Notes under the pieces: generated by a model | Seen by the model: only the letters and a program-made list of their open reading frames with translations | The model's database searches: none | Told to the model about the DNA's origin: nothing | Shown: positions 13,053 through 20,824 of the stretch, piece after piece | Numbering within the stretch: position 1 is the stretch's first letter | How the letters are laid out: each line of letters starts with the position of its first letter | Origin: Candidatus Levyibacteriota bacterium | GTDB lineage: Bacteria > Patescibacteriota > Microgenomatia > Levybacterales > UBA12049 | Assembly: GCA_003173995.1 (NCBI GenBank) | Contig: PRDT01000030.1 | Location: 1-25,751 of the forward strand | Direction: 5' to 3' | Length of the DNA: 25,751 nt | Translations under genes and position numbers: made by a program

Positions 13053-15428
13053 ATGGATAAACTTGTTCCAATAATTCCAATAAGAGATGGCATCATTTTC
13101 CCTCATACAGATTCAGTTCTTACCTTTGGGAGACCCAAGAGTCTTGCTGCGTTAGAGTCATCTTTCCAACATGAAAGAGTTGTGTGTTTTGTCTTGCAGA
13201 AAAATGCACGCGTAAACGATCCAACAACTGGCGACCTCTATGAAATAGGTACACTTTCTCGCATTGAGCGAATGATCCGAACAGATGGTGAGATAAACGC
13301 ACAAGTGAGAGGACTTTCTCGTGTGAAGATCGTCTCCTATGAAGAACATGATAGTTATCTTATGGCACGTGTTGTTGAGGTTCCGGATGTTGTTCCGGAT
13401 ACGCCAGAAGTAAAAGCACTTTGCAATCATATTGCAAATGAATTTAGAAGAGCAATGAATTTGGGGAAATCTGCAGACTTTCTTATTTTCATGAATATTA
13501 TGTCAGATACCAATCCCTCAGAACTTGCTGACTTGGTTGGATCAGTACTAGATTTAAAGCCATATGAAAGACAACAACTCCTTGAGATGACGGATGTGAA
13601 AGCTCGTCTTGAGAAAATTGCTGAGCTTTTGGCCAGGGAAATTAAAATTTTGGAACTTGAAAGACGAATTGCTTCAAAAACACAAGAAAGATTTGAAAAA
13701 GGTGCAAGAGAAGCAATTTTACGAGAAAGACTCAAAACCATTGAAAAAGAATTAGGTGAAGTAGGCGATGAAGCAGGAGAAGAAAAAGAGCTTTTGGATA
13801 AAGTTAAGAAAGCTGAAATGCCTGAAGATGTTGAAATAAAGGCGAAAAAAGAGATCAAGAAGCTTGCCCAAATGAATCAATTTAATCCGGAGGCTGGATA
13901 TATTAGAAATTACATTGAATGGCTTGTTGATTTGCCTTGGAGTAAGGAAAGTAAAGATACAGTTGAGATAAAGGCTGCTGAAAAAGTATTGAATGAAGAT
14001 CACTTTGGTCTTGAAAAGGCAAAAGAGAGAATTACTGAATATCTTGCTGTGAGAAAGCTTGCAGGAAAAATGAAAGGTCCAATTCTTTGTTTTGCTGGGC
14101 CTCCTGGAGTTGGTAAAACCTCCATTGGTAAGTCTATTGCAAAATCTCTTGGTCGAAAGTTTGTCAAAGTTTCTTTAGGAGGTATTCGAGATGAGGCAGA
14201 AATTCGAGGCCACAGACGAACATATGTTGGAGCACTTCCTGGACGAATTATTCAAGGCATAAAAGATGCAGGGACAAAAAATCCAGTCTTTATGCTTGAT
14301 GAAATTGATAAGGTAGGAGCAGATTTCCGTGGAGATCCATCAAGTGCACTTCTTGAAGCACTCGATCCTGAGCAAAATAATATGTTTTCAGATCATTATT
14401 TGGAAGTTCCATTTGATTTGTCTAATGTCATGTTTATTACTACTGCAAACGTCTTGGATACTATACCACCAGCACTTCGAGATAGACTTGAGATCATTAA
14501 TTTTGCAGGCTACACGCAAGAAGAAAAGTTCCATATTGCGAAGAATTTCTTGTTTAAAAAGCTTCGTGAAATGAATGGATTGAAAGAAAATCAGATATCA
14601 GTTACTGATGATGCTCTTCGATTTGTTATTCAGCATTACACACGAGAAGCTGGAGTAAGAAATCTTGAGAGAAAATTAGCAAGTATTTTTAGAAAAGTAG
14701 CTAAGCAAGTTGCTGAAGGTAAGAAGAAAAAGGTAGAAATCAAAGAAAAAGAGGTAACAAAATATTTGGGACCTATTAACTTCAGCGCATCACTTATCGA
14801 GAAAAAGGATGAAGTAGGTATGTCTACCGGTATGGCTTGGACAGAGGCCGGTGGAGACATTCTTTTCATTGAAGTTGCACTTATGCCTGGAAAAGGACAA
14901 TTAACCCTCACAGGACAACTTGGAGATGTTATGAAAGAGTCTTGTCAGGCCGCACTGTCTTATATTCGTGCACGAGCAGATAAATTTGGCTTACCAAAAG
15001 ATTTCTATCAGAAGACAGACATCCATGTGCATGTTCCAGAAGGTGCAGTACCAAAAGATGGTCCATCAGCAGGCCTTGCTATCACAACAGCTATGATTTC
15101 TGCCCTTACTAAGATACCAGTACATCGAACGGTTGCTATGACAGGAGAAGTAACATTACGAGGTCGCGCGCTTGAAATTGGTGGAGTAAAAGAAAAAGTT
15201 ATTGCTGCACATAGAGCAGGCATAAAGACGGTCATTTTACCTAAGGAAAATAAAAAGGACTTGGAAGATATACCAAAGGAAGTTATTAAAGATCTTAATT
15301 TTGTCTTTGTAACTCATATGGATGATGTATTGCCAATTGCTCTTACTCGTCCAGTTGGCAAAGTGACAGTAACAGGAAAAGTAAAACACCCAACTGAGCT
15401 TCACGCACCTCAACCAATAACAGCATAA
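13053..15428 (+). CDS. lon: ATP-dependent Lon protease
   Basis: A full-length (791-residue) LonA. The N-terminal substrate-binding domain (about 1-200) starts at KLVPIIPIRDGIIFPHT. A long charged helical region (about 200-300) precedes the AAA+ module: Walker A GPPGVGKT at 349-356, Walker B FMLDEID with Asp416-Glu417, and a sensor-type TANVLDTIPPALRDRLE segment. The C-terminal protease domain (about 590-775) has the Ser-Lys dyad: Ser672 in KDGPSAG and Lys715 in GGVKEK, matching Ser679 and Lys722 of E. coli Lon. It degrades misfolded and regulatory proteins in the cytoplasm. The promoter carries a CIRCE-like half-site, suggesting heat-shock control. It is divergent from the Mg2+ sensor gene, and a separate promoter for the next gene follows its stop. 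Confidence 0.98.
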   Translation: MDKLVPIIPIRDGIIFPHTDSVLTFGRPKSLAALESSFQHERVVCFVLQKNARVNDPTTGDLYEIGTLSRIERMIRTDGEINAQVRGLSRVKIVSYEEHDSYLMARVVEVPDVVPDTPEVKALCNHIANEFRRAMNLGKSADFLIFMNIMSDTNPSELADLVGSVLDLKPYERQQLLEMTDVKARLEKIAELLAREIKILELERRIASKTQERFEKGAREAILRERLKTIEKELGEVGDEAGEEKELLDKVKKAEMPEDVEIKAKKEIKKLAQMNQFNPEAGYIRNYIEWLVDLPWSKESKDTVEIKAAEKVLNEDHFGLEKAKERITEYLAVRKLAGKMKGPILCFAGPPGVGKTSIGKSIAKSLGRKFVKVSLGGIRDEAEIRGHRRTYVGALPGRIIQGIKDAGTKNPVFMLDEIDKVGADFRGDPSSALLEALDPEQNNMFSDHYLEVPFDLSNVMFITTANVLDTIPPALRDRLEIINFAGYTQEEKFHIAKNFLFKKLREMNGLKENQISVTDDALRFVIQHYTREAGVRNLERKLASIFRKVAKQVAEGKKKKVEIKEKEVTKYLGPINFSASLIEKKDEVGMSTGMAWTEAGGDILFIEVALMPGKGQLTLTGQLGDVMKESCQAALSYIRARADKFGLPKDFYQKTDIHVHVPEGAVPKDGPSAGLAITTAMISALTKIPVHRTVAMTGEVTLRGRALEIGGVKEKVIAAHRAGIKTVILPKENKKDLEDIPKEVIKDLNFVFVTHMDDVLPIALTRPVGKVTVTGKVKHPTELHAPQPITA

Positions 15429-15429
15429 G

Positions 15430-15458
15430 TTGACGAATTGCTAAAAATCTCCTACTGT
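15430..15458 (+). promoter_or_regulatory. Candidate promoter of the DUF5667-like gene
   Basis: TTGACG (15430-15435), a 17-nt spacer and TACTGT (15453-15458) lie 8 nt before ATG 15467. TATAAG at 15459-15464 looks like a better -10 but would place the start site inside the gene and is 23 nt from the -35. Confidence 0.35.
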
Positions 15459-15466
15459 TATAAGTA

Positions 15467-16501
15467 ATGCTAGAATATCGTCGTGTTGCAGAAATAGCAA
15501 CATGGGTAGGATTATTCCTTCTTATTCCTGGTACTGCTCTTGGTTATTTTGCAGAAGGTAGCCTCCCTGGTAATCCCTTATATTCTCTGAAAAGAGGGAT
15601 TGAGCAAATAGCGCTTACCGCTCAATCATTCAATTCTGATGCCAAAGCTCTTTATGAGGTAGAGCTTGCCAGTCAAAGGCTTTCTGAATCCACAAAATTA
15701 CTTGCATCCAATGAGCCTGTCTATAGTTTCGATGATGTGTATGCTCAAATTGCAGCAGCAAGGATATCTATTAGTACCATTTCAGACCCCACTGAGAAGA
15801 AATTAGCAGAACAAAAATTAGTAGATACAATTTCTTTATATCAGGAACAACTTTCAAATATTCAAAGTGCTGATGCTAATCCGGTAAATAAGATTCCAAC
15901 ATCCACTCCTGTTCCTGCTACGCATACCAATACTTCTTCTCCAACAGCAACACCAACATCAAATAACAATAATAATAACTCTAGTTATTCCAATTCAAAT
16001 GATAATAGATCATCTTCTAATGATTCGAGTAATCAAATTTCCGACTTTAACAACCAATTGCAAGATATTAAAAATAATTTAACCAGCCCAACGCCATCTC
16101 CGGAGCCAACTGCTACTCCCACACCATTTCAACAAGAGAATAATGCCGCTATACAAATAACGTCAACTCCAACCCCTACCCCTACTCCAGCATCACATTT
16201 GCCATTTTTCACCTATCCTGCTGATCTTCAAAAGTTTGGGAAGGGACAAAGAGTCACCATAGTTGCCGGAGTCCTAAATGGGAGCAAAGGAGATACGTTA
16301 ACTATCTATGTTGATAACAATAAGTTATGTTCGGGTACATATGCAGCGACTTGTTATTGGACTGTACCCAATCATTATAATACTAATTCAGGATATTTTA
16401 CGGTAACAGCAACTGTTGTTGATAGCTACGGCAGAACCACATCTAAGTCGATTTATCTCTACTTAGCTTCTTGGAATCAAAGTAACCATAATGGGGATTA
16501 A
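15467..16501 (+). CDS. DUF5667-like exported protein with P/T/S/N-rich linker and C-terminal Ig-like domain
   Basis: A 344-residue envelope protein. One N-terminal helix (about 10-27) is followed by the DUF5667-type helical segment: GSLPGNPLYSLKRGIEQIAL then ALYEVELASQRLSES and a second helical pair to about residue 135. A low-complexity linker (about 140-245) has TSTPVPATHTN, runs of Asn and TPTPTPTP. The last ~95 residues look like an Ig-like or Big-type beta-sandwich (FTYPADLQKFGKGQRVTIVA, YVDNNKLCSG, TATVVDSYGRTTSKSIYLY), with two Cys that could pair outside the cell. The function of DUF5667 is unknown. It is a plausible glycosylation target of the nearby GT-C enzymes, but that is inference. 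The stop shares TTAA with the stop of opposing ung. Confidence 0.75.
   Translation: MLEYRRVAEIATWVGLFLLIPGTALGYFAEGSLPGNPLYSLKRGIEQIALTAQSFNSDAKALYEVELASQRLSESTKLLASNEPVYSFDDVYAQIAAARISISTISDPTEKKLAEQKLVDTISLYQEQLSNIQSADANPVNKIPTSTPVPATHTNTSSPTATPTSNNNNNNSSYSNSNDNRSSSNDSSNQISDFNNQLQDIKNNLTSPTPSPEPTATPTPFQQENNAAIQITSTPTPTPTPASHLPFFTYPADLQKFGKGQRVTIVAGVLNGSKGDTLTIYVDNNKLCSGTYAATCYWTVPNHYNTNSGYFTVTATVVDSYGRTTSKSIYLYLASWNQSNHNGD
16163..16193 (+). repeat. Pro/Thr codon repeat in the DUF5667-like gene
   Basis: A short tandem of CC(A/T)AC(C/T) units encodes alternating Thr-Pro residues. It is coding low complexity in the linker, possibly length-variable between strains, and not a mobile repeat. Confidence 0.5.
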
Positions 16502-17163
16502 CGCCAATCAATAGGTTTGATACCATGTTCTTCAAGATAGGCATTACACTTACTGAAATGGTGATTACCAAAAAACAGCGTTGCAGAGTAAGGGGATGGG
16601 TGTCCTGAGGTAAGTACTAAGTTTCTACTTCTATCAATAACAGCCCCTTTTGTTTGGGCATATTTTCCCCAAAGAAGATAGACGATGTGAGATCTCTCAT
16701 TAGTTAATGTTTGGATAATAGCATCGGTAAATTGCTCCCACCCTTTTCCTGCATGAGAGGCTGGTTTGTTGGCAGCAACAGTAAGGACGCTATTGAGCAT
16801 GAGTACTCCTTGTTGGGCCCATCTAGATAAGTCACCTGAAGCAATAGGACTAATCCCTATATCATTTTTTATTTCTTTATAGATATTTTGTAAGGAAGGA
16901 GGAAGGGTGATGCCGTCATTAACCGCAAAGGAGAGTCCGTTTGCTTGATTTTTTCCGTGGTAAGGGTCTTGTCCAACAATAACAACTTTCACTTTATCAA
17001 ATGGACATAAGTCCATAGCGCGAAAAATATTACGAGGATGAGGATAGACGGTTTGATGAAGATACTGATCTCGCACAAAGTCAGTGAGATCTTCCCAGTA
17101 AGGCTTACTAAACTCAAGTTGAAGTGCTTTCTTCCATGAAGGGTCTAGTCGTATGTCTTTCAT
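16498..17163 (-). CDS. ung: Uracil-DNA glycosylase, family 1
   Basis: A 221-residue cytoplasmic repair enzyme of standard length that removes uracil from DNA. The water-activating motif GQDPYHG is at residues 64-70 with catalytic Asp66. The leucine/His-loop motif HPSPYSA has His188. The Pro-rich LPPSLQNIYKEI and LLWGKYAQ segments are also standard. The ATG at 17163 lies only 10 nt after the 3' end of tRNA-Glu on the same strand. No separate promoter or Shine-Dalgarno fits in that gap, so ung is probably expressed from the tRNA promoter and released by tRNA 3' processing. The 3' end overlaps the opposing DUF5667-like gene by 4 nt (TTAA). Confidence 0.97.
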   Translation of the reverse strand: MKDIRLDPSWKKALQLEFSKPYWEDLTDFVRDQYLHQTVYPHPRNIFRAMDLCPFDKVKVVIVGQDPYHGKNQANGLSFAVNDGITLPPSLQNIYKEIKNDIGISPIASGDLSRWAQQGVLMLNSVLTVAANKPASHAGKGWEQFTDAIIQTLTNERSHIVYLLWGKYAQTKGAVIDRSRNLVLTSGHPSPYSATLFFGNHHFSKCNAYLEEHGIKPIDWR

Positions 17164-17173
17164 AGACTTTGTG

Positions 17174-17247
17174 TACCGCTAAGGGGATTCGAACCCCTGA
17201 TCTTTGCCTTGAGAAGGCAACGTCCTAGGCCACTAGACGATAGCGGC
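17174..17247 (-). tRNA. tRNA-Glu (anticodon CTC)
   Basis: A complete 74-nt cloverleaf on the minus strand. The acceptor stem GCCGCTA pairs with TAGCGGT (G1-U72 wobble). The D arm is GTC/GAC, the anticodon stem TTGCC/GGCAA, the loop TTCTCAA with anticodon CTC (17211-17213 on the plus strand), the variable loop 5 nt, and the T arm AGGGG-TTCGAAT-CCCCT. The discriminator is A. CCA is not encoded and must be added enzymatically. It is the first gene of a likely tRNA-ung transcript. Confidence 0.97.
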
Positions 17248-17257
17248 GGATATGCGT

Positions 17258-17286
17258 ATTTTACTGTATTTCTGCTTCCAGCACAA
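17258..17286 (-). promoter_or_regulatory. Promoter of the tRNA-Glu-ung unit
   Basis: On the minus strand TTGTGC (17281-17286), a 17-nt spacer and TAAAAT (17258-17263), with the tRNA 5' end 10 nt downstream of the -10. Confidence 0.5.
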
Positions 17287-17298
17287 CCTTTCTGAGAT

Positions 17299-17327
17299 TT
17301 GTCATGGATCAGCTTTTCTTGTATAAT
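17299..17327 (+). promoter_or_regulatory. Promoter of the second glycan operon, deciding the GTG start
   Basis: TTGTCA (17299-17304), a 17-nt spacer and a perfect TATAAT (17322-17327), then 9 nt to GTG 17337. The promoter covers ATG 17304, so that longer start is very unlikely. Confidence 0.75.
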
Positions 17328-17336
17328 TTTTCTACT

Positions 17337-18089
17337 GTGAAAGACTTATTTTTGTCAGTTGTTATTCCTTCGTATGATGAAATGGCTAACCTCCAAAAGG
17401 GAGTGCTAGAAAAAGTAAAATCCTTCCTAGACAAGAAAAAAATTACATATGAAGTTATTGTGGTTGATGATGGGTCAAAAGATGGAAGTATAGAATTTGT
17501 TAAGAAGTTTGCAAAGGAAAATACCTCTTTTCATCTCATAGAGAATAAGCACACCGGTAAAGCAGGAGCAGTCACCACAGGTATGCTTGCAGCAAAAGGT
17601 ACATATGTATTGTTTACTGATATGGATCAAGCAACACCTATTGAAGAGGTGGACCATCTCTTACCTTTCTTCGAAAAAGGATATGATGTCGTTATCGGAT
17701 CAAGAAATACAACTCGCAAAGGGTCACCATTTATTCGACTCTTTATTTCACGTTCAAATATTATTTTGAGAAAAATTATTGTGGGTATGCCTGAGATAAC
17801 AGACACACAATGTGGATTTAAGATATTTCGCCATGAATCAGCACAAAAGGTTTTTGGTAAATTACGTGAATTACATAATGGATTTGCACATATAAAAGGA
17901 TCAAATGTTGCATCAGGATTTGATGTAGAGGCATTATATATTACAGAAAAAATGGGGTATAAGATAAGGGAAGTTCCTGTTGAGTGGTTGTATGTCGAGA
18001 CAAGAAGAGTAAATCCTTTAAATGATTCTATTGAAGGAGTAAAGGCCTTGCTTCAAATCCGACTCAATCAATTATCAGGAAGATATTAA
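17337..18089 (+). CDS. GT2 polyprenyl-phosphate glycosyltransferase (DPM1/ALG5-like)
   Basis: A 250-residue cytoplasmic enzyme from GTG 17337. LSVVIPSYDEMANL, IVVDDGSKDGS (Asp44-Asp45) and VLFTDMDQATP (Asp95-x-Asp97) are the intact nucleotide-sugar and metal-binding motifs. DVVIGSR and DTQCGFKIFR follow, then GFDVEALYI and VPVEW, all typical of dolichyl-phosphate glucose/mannose synthases. There is no C-terminal membrane pair. It should transfer a hexose from a nucleotide sugar to polyprenyl phosphate on the inner face of the membrane, providing the lipid-linked donor for the GT-C enzymes encoded next. An in-frame ATG at 17304 lies within the promoter and is rejected. It is the first gene of a six-gene run with gaps from 9 nt down to a 4-nt overlap. 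Confidence 0.93.
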   Translation: MKDLFLSVVIPSYDEMANLQKGVLEKVKSFLDKKKITYEVIVVDDGSKDGSIEFVKKFAKENTSFHLIENKHTGKAGAVTTGMLAAKGTYVLFTDMDQATPIEEVDHLLPFFEKGYDVVIGSRNTTRKGSPFIRLFISRSNIILRKIIVGMPEITDTQCGFKIFRHESAQKVFGKLRELHNGFAHIKGSNVASGFDVEALYITEKMGYKIREVPVEWLYVETRRVNPLNDSIEGVKALLQIRLNQLSGRY

Positions 18090-18093
18090 TTGT

Positions 18094-19275
18094 ATGCGAA
18101 GACAAGGCTTGCTATTGTGGTTTTATTGTGTCTCTCTTTTTCTTCTTTTTTTGTACTCGTATACTCAAGTAGACTTAAGTTTGACTCTATCAAGAGCTTC
18201 GATTTTCCAAACTATAGAAAGGGGATTTCAATATATTGGTTATTTTCAGCGTCCACTCTCGACAAATATATTTCTTATCATTTTATCTCTTTTAAGCATT
18301 GGATATATTGTAAGTATTGTTCAGACGATAAAAGGGAAATTGAATGAACAATTATTTTGGAAAATATTTCTTTTTGCATCGGTAATACTTACTTTTTCCT
18401 ATGTCGCTTTTTCATATGATATTTTTAATAACATTTTTGATGCAAAAATTATTACCTATTACCATCAAAATCCCTATATGCATAGTGCACTCGATTTTCC
18501 GCAAGATCCAATGCTCTCATTTATGCACTGGGTGCAAAGAACATATCCTTATGGGCCAGGGTGGTTAGCATTAGCTGTTCCTCTTTCTTTTCTCGGATTT
18601 CAATTTTTCCTTCCCACATTTTTTCTTTTTAAGATACTTATTAGTCTCTGTCTTATTGGAACAGTTTATTTTATTGGGAAAATTGCTCAAAAAATTACTC
18701 CTTCCCAAAAAGTTCTTTCACTCGTCTTATTTGGACTCAATCCACTTATCATCATTGAATTCCTTGTATCTTCACATAATGATATTGCAATGATGTTTTT
18801 TGCTGTATTAGGAACATACCTCTTATTCCAAAAAAAATGGGTTTGGGCTCTTCTTCTTATTATTTTTTCGGCGCTTATTAAACAAGTTACCGTCTTTTTA
18901 CTCCCTATGACACTGATCTATATTGGCAGCCTCATCCTTCGTAAGAAAACACTTTCACCAAAAATGTTTCTTTATGGCTCAATTATTTCTATGGCTATTG
19001 GTACCTGGTATGTATTAACCCAACGCGAAATTCAGCCATGGTATTTTGTTTGGACATTGCCATTTGTAGTTCTCCTCCGAAAAAATGAGATCGTTATTTC
19101 GCTTATTGTAGGATTATCCGTTGGTCTTTTACTTCGTTATGTACCATTTTTATATCTGGGGAATTGGGATGGGGTAGCAATCCCAATTAGATTTTGGGTT
19201 ACGATGATATCACCGATTATTTTTGTTCTTCTTACCATCTGTTGGAATAGTGTTCGCAAACTCTATCACAAATAA
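18094..19275 (+). CDS. GT-C fold membrane glycosyltransferase (GT87/DUF2029-like)
   Basis: A 393-residue protein with about 10 hydrophobic helices. The acidic pair Asp109 and Asp116 in FSYDIFNNIFDAKI, followed by HQNPYMH and TYPYGPGWLAL, is the first-loop pattern of GT87-type, polyprenol-phosphate-mannose-dependent mannosyltransferases. LNPLIIIEFLVSSHNDIAMM and ALIKQVTVFLLP are conserved later loops and helices. It should use a lipid-linked sugar made by the preceding GT2 and act on the outer face of the membrane; acceptor unknown. It starts 4 nt after the GT2 stop with no Shine-Dalgarno. An out-of-frame start at 18090 yields only a short spurious frame. Confidence 0.82.
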   Translation: MRRQGLLLWFYCVSLFLLFLYSYTQVDLSLTLSRASIFQTIERGFQYIGYFQRPLSTNIFLIILSLLSIGYIVSIVQTIKGKLNEQLFWKIFLFASVILTFSYVAFSYDIFNNIFDAKIITYYHQNPYMHSALDFPQDPMLSFMHWVQRTYPYGPGWLALAVPLSFLGFQFFLPTFFLFKILISLCLIGTVYFIGKIAQKITPSQKVLSLVLFGLNPLIIIEFLVSSHNDIAMMFFAVLGTYLLFQKKWVWALLLIIFSALIKQVTVFLLPMTLIYIGSLILRKKTLSPKMFLYGSIISMAIGTWYVLTQREIQPWYFVWTLPFVVLLRKNEIVISLIVGLSVGLLLRYVPFLYLGNWDGVAIPIRFWVTMISPIIFVLLTICWNSVRKLYHK

Positions 19276-19284
19276 ATTAACATT

Positions 19285-20823
19285 ATGTATAATAGAATGG
19301 CTATGACTTTTCTTAAAAAATATCGATATGAGATACTCCTTTCGTTGCTTTTTTGTAGTATCTATTTTTTTACCCGTATCTTCCACATATTAACTCTTCC
19401 TATTTTTACTGATGAAGCAATCTATGTAAGATGGGCACAAATAGCCAAACAAGATGCAGCATGGAGATTTATTTCTCTAACGGATGGTAAGCAACCACTT
19501 TTTGTATGGATTGCGATGATACTCATGCGTATTTTCCATGATCCACTTCTTGCGGGACGTTTTGTATCTGTTATCGCGGGGGCTTTGACGACAATAGGGT
19601 TGTATTTTCTTAGTCTTACTTTATTTAAAAATAGATGGATAGCATTTTTGGCATCAGGAATATATATTCTTTTCCCTTTTGGTCTTGTGTACGATAGGAT
19701 GGCTCTCTATGATAGTTTAGTTGCCACTTCTATTATTTGGGGAATTTATATTGAGGTTTTACTTGCAAAAAAAGTTAGATTAGATGTAGCACTCATTGCA
19801 GCTCTTATTGTTGGTGCAGGAATGTTAAATAAAACAACAGCATTCTTTAATCTTTATTTTCTCCCATTCACTCTTTTTGTCTTTGATTGGAAGCAGAAGT
19901 TCGTCAAAAAGAAGCTTATCGAGTGGGGTATCTATGCGCTCGTGACAGTTATCTTAGCGAATTTGTATTATGCAGTCCTTAGACTATCTCCATATTTTGG
20001 CATTATTAATGAGAAAAATCATACTTTTTATTATTCTTTCCATGATTGGATTCAGCATCCTCTCACATTTTTCCTTGGAAATTTACAAGGTATGCTAAAT
20101 ATAGTACTGACCTATTATGGATTTATAGGGCTTCTTGTGACTCTTTACGCTTTTGTAGTCATGAAAAAATTCTGGAAAGAAAAAGTTCTTTTACTTGCAT
20201 GGGTTATTCCTCCTTTTCTTGTTTTTGCGATGATAGCAAAGATTGTGTACCCAAGATATTTATTACCCATGATTGTTCCGTTACTTCCTATTATGGCAGT
20301 TGGATTATATTCACTTCTAACAAAATGGAGAGTGGTTATCTTTCAAATTATTATTCTTCTTATTTTTTCTATTTCTTATTTGAGAGTCGATTATTTAATA
20401 CTTACTGATTTTGCGCATGCTCCTCTTCCAGGGCCAGATCTTGCACAGTATATAAATAGTTGGCCTGCTGGTGGAGGAGTGAAAGAATCAATAGGGTTTT
20501 TTAGAAAGAAAGCACTTACGCAACATATCTATATTGCAACGCAAGGGACATTTGGTCTTATGCCTTTTTCACTAGAAATGTATTTAGTGGATAATCCAAA
20601 TGTAACACTTAAAGGCTATTGGCCGATCGATACGACACTTCCGAAGGAAGTCGTAAAAGCAAGTCAAACGATGCCAACATATTTTGTCTTCTATCAACCA
20701 TGTATTAACTGTACAAATAGACAAGAAGCTCCAAGAGACTGGCATGTCAAAGAAATTGCAAAATATCGACAGGGGATAGGAACAGATTATCTTTACCTAT
20801 ACCAAGTTCTGCCGATGAAGTAA
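19285..20823 (+). CDS. GT39/ArnT-like membrane glycosyltransferase (PMT_2 family)
   Basis: A 512-residue polytopic protein. The first external loop carries FTDEAIYVRWAQIA (Asp43-Glu44), the GT39 metal/donor motif. It is followed by TDGKQPLFVW, RFVSVIAGALTTIGLYFLS, YDRMALYDSL and MLNKTTAFF, all standard for the PMT_2/ArnT family. About 12 helices are present, and a ~110-residue soluble tail contains CINC. It transfers a sugar from polyprenyl phosphate to an envelope acceptor. Three in-frame ATGs (19285, 19297, 19303) compete. A perfect TATAAT sits at 19288-19293, 9 nt before the third, so an internal promoter with a leaderless start at 19303 is possible. Otherwise it is read through from the gene 9 nt upstream. 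Confidence 0.88.
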   Translation: MYNRMAMTFLKKYRYEILLSLLFCSIYFFTRIFHILTLPIFTDEAIYVRWAQIAKQDAAWRFISLTDGKQPLFVWIAMILMRIFHDPLLAGRFVSVIAGALTTIGLYFLSLTLFKNRWIAFLASGIYILFPFGLVYDRMALYDSLVATSIIWGIYIEVLLAKKVRLDVALIAALIVGAGMLNKTTAFFNLYFLPFTLFVFDWKQKFVKKKLIEWGIYALVTVILANLYYAVLRLSPYFGIINEKNHTFYYSFHDWIQHPLTFFLGNLQGMLNIVLTYYGFIGLLVTLYAFVVMKKFWKEKVLLLAWVIPPFLVFAMIAKIVYPRYLLPMIVPLLPIMAVGLYSLLTKWRVVIFQIIILLIFSISYLRVDYLILTDFAHAPLPGPDLAQYINSWPAGGGVKESIGFFRKKALTQHIYIATQGTFGLMPFSLEMYLVDNPNVTLKGYWPIDTTLPKEVVKASQTMPTYFVFYQPCINCTNRQEAPRDWHVKEIAKYRQGIGTDYLYLYQVLPMK

Positions 20824-20824
20824 T

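Noticed and set aside
13120..13858. Minus-strand open frames inside lon
   Set aside because: They are shadows of lon, whose full-length sequence and catalytic residues are intact.
16163..16193. Repeat as a CRISPR or minisatellite
   Set aside because: It is in-frame Thr-Pro coding repeat, with no spacers and no cas genes.
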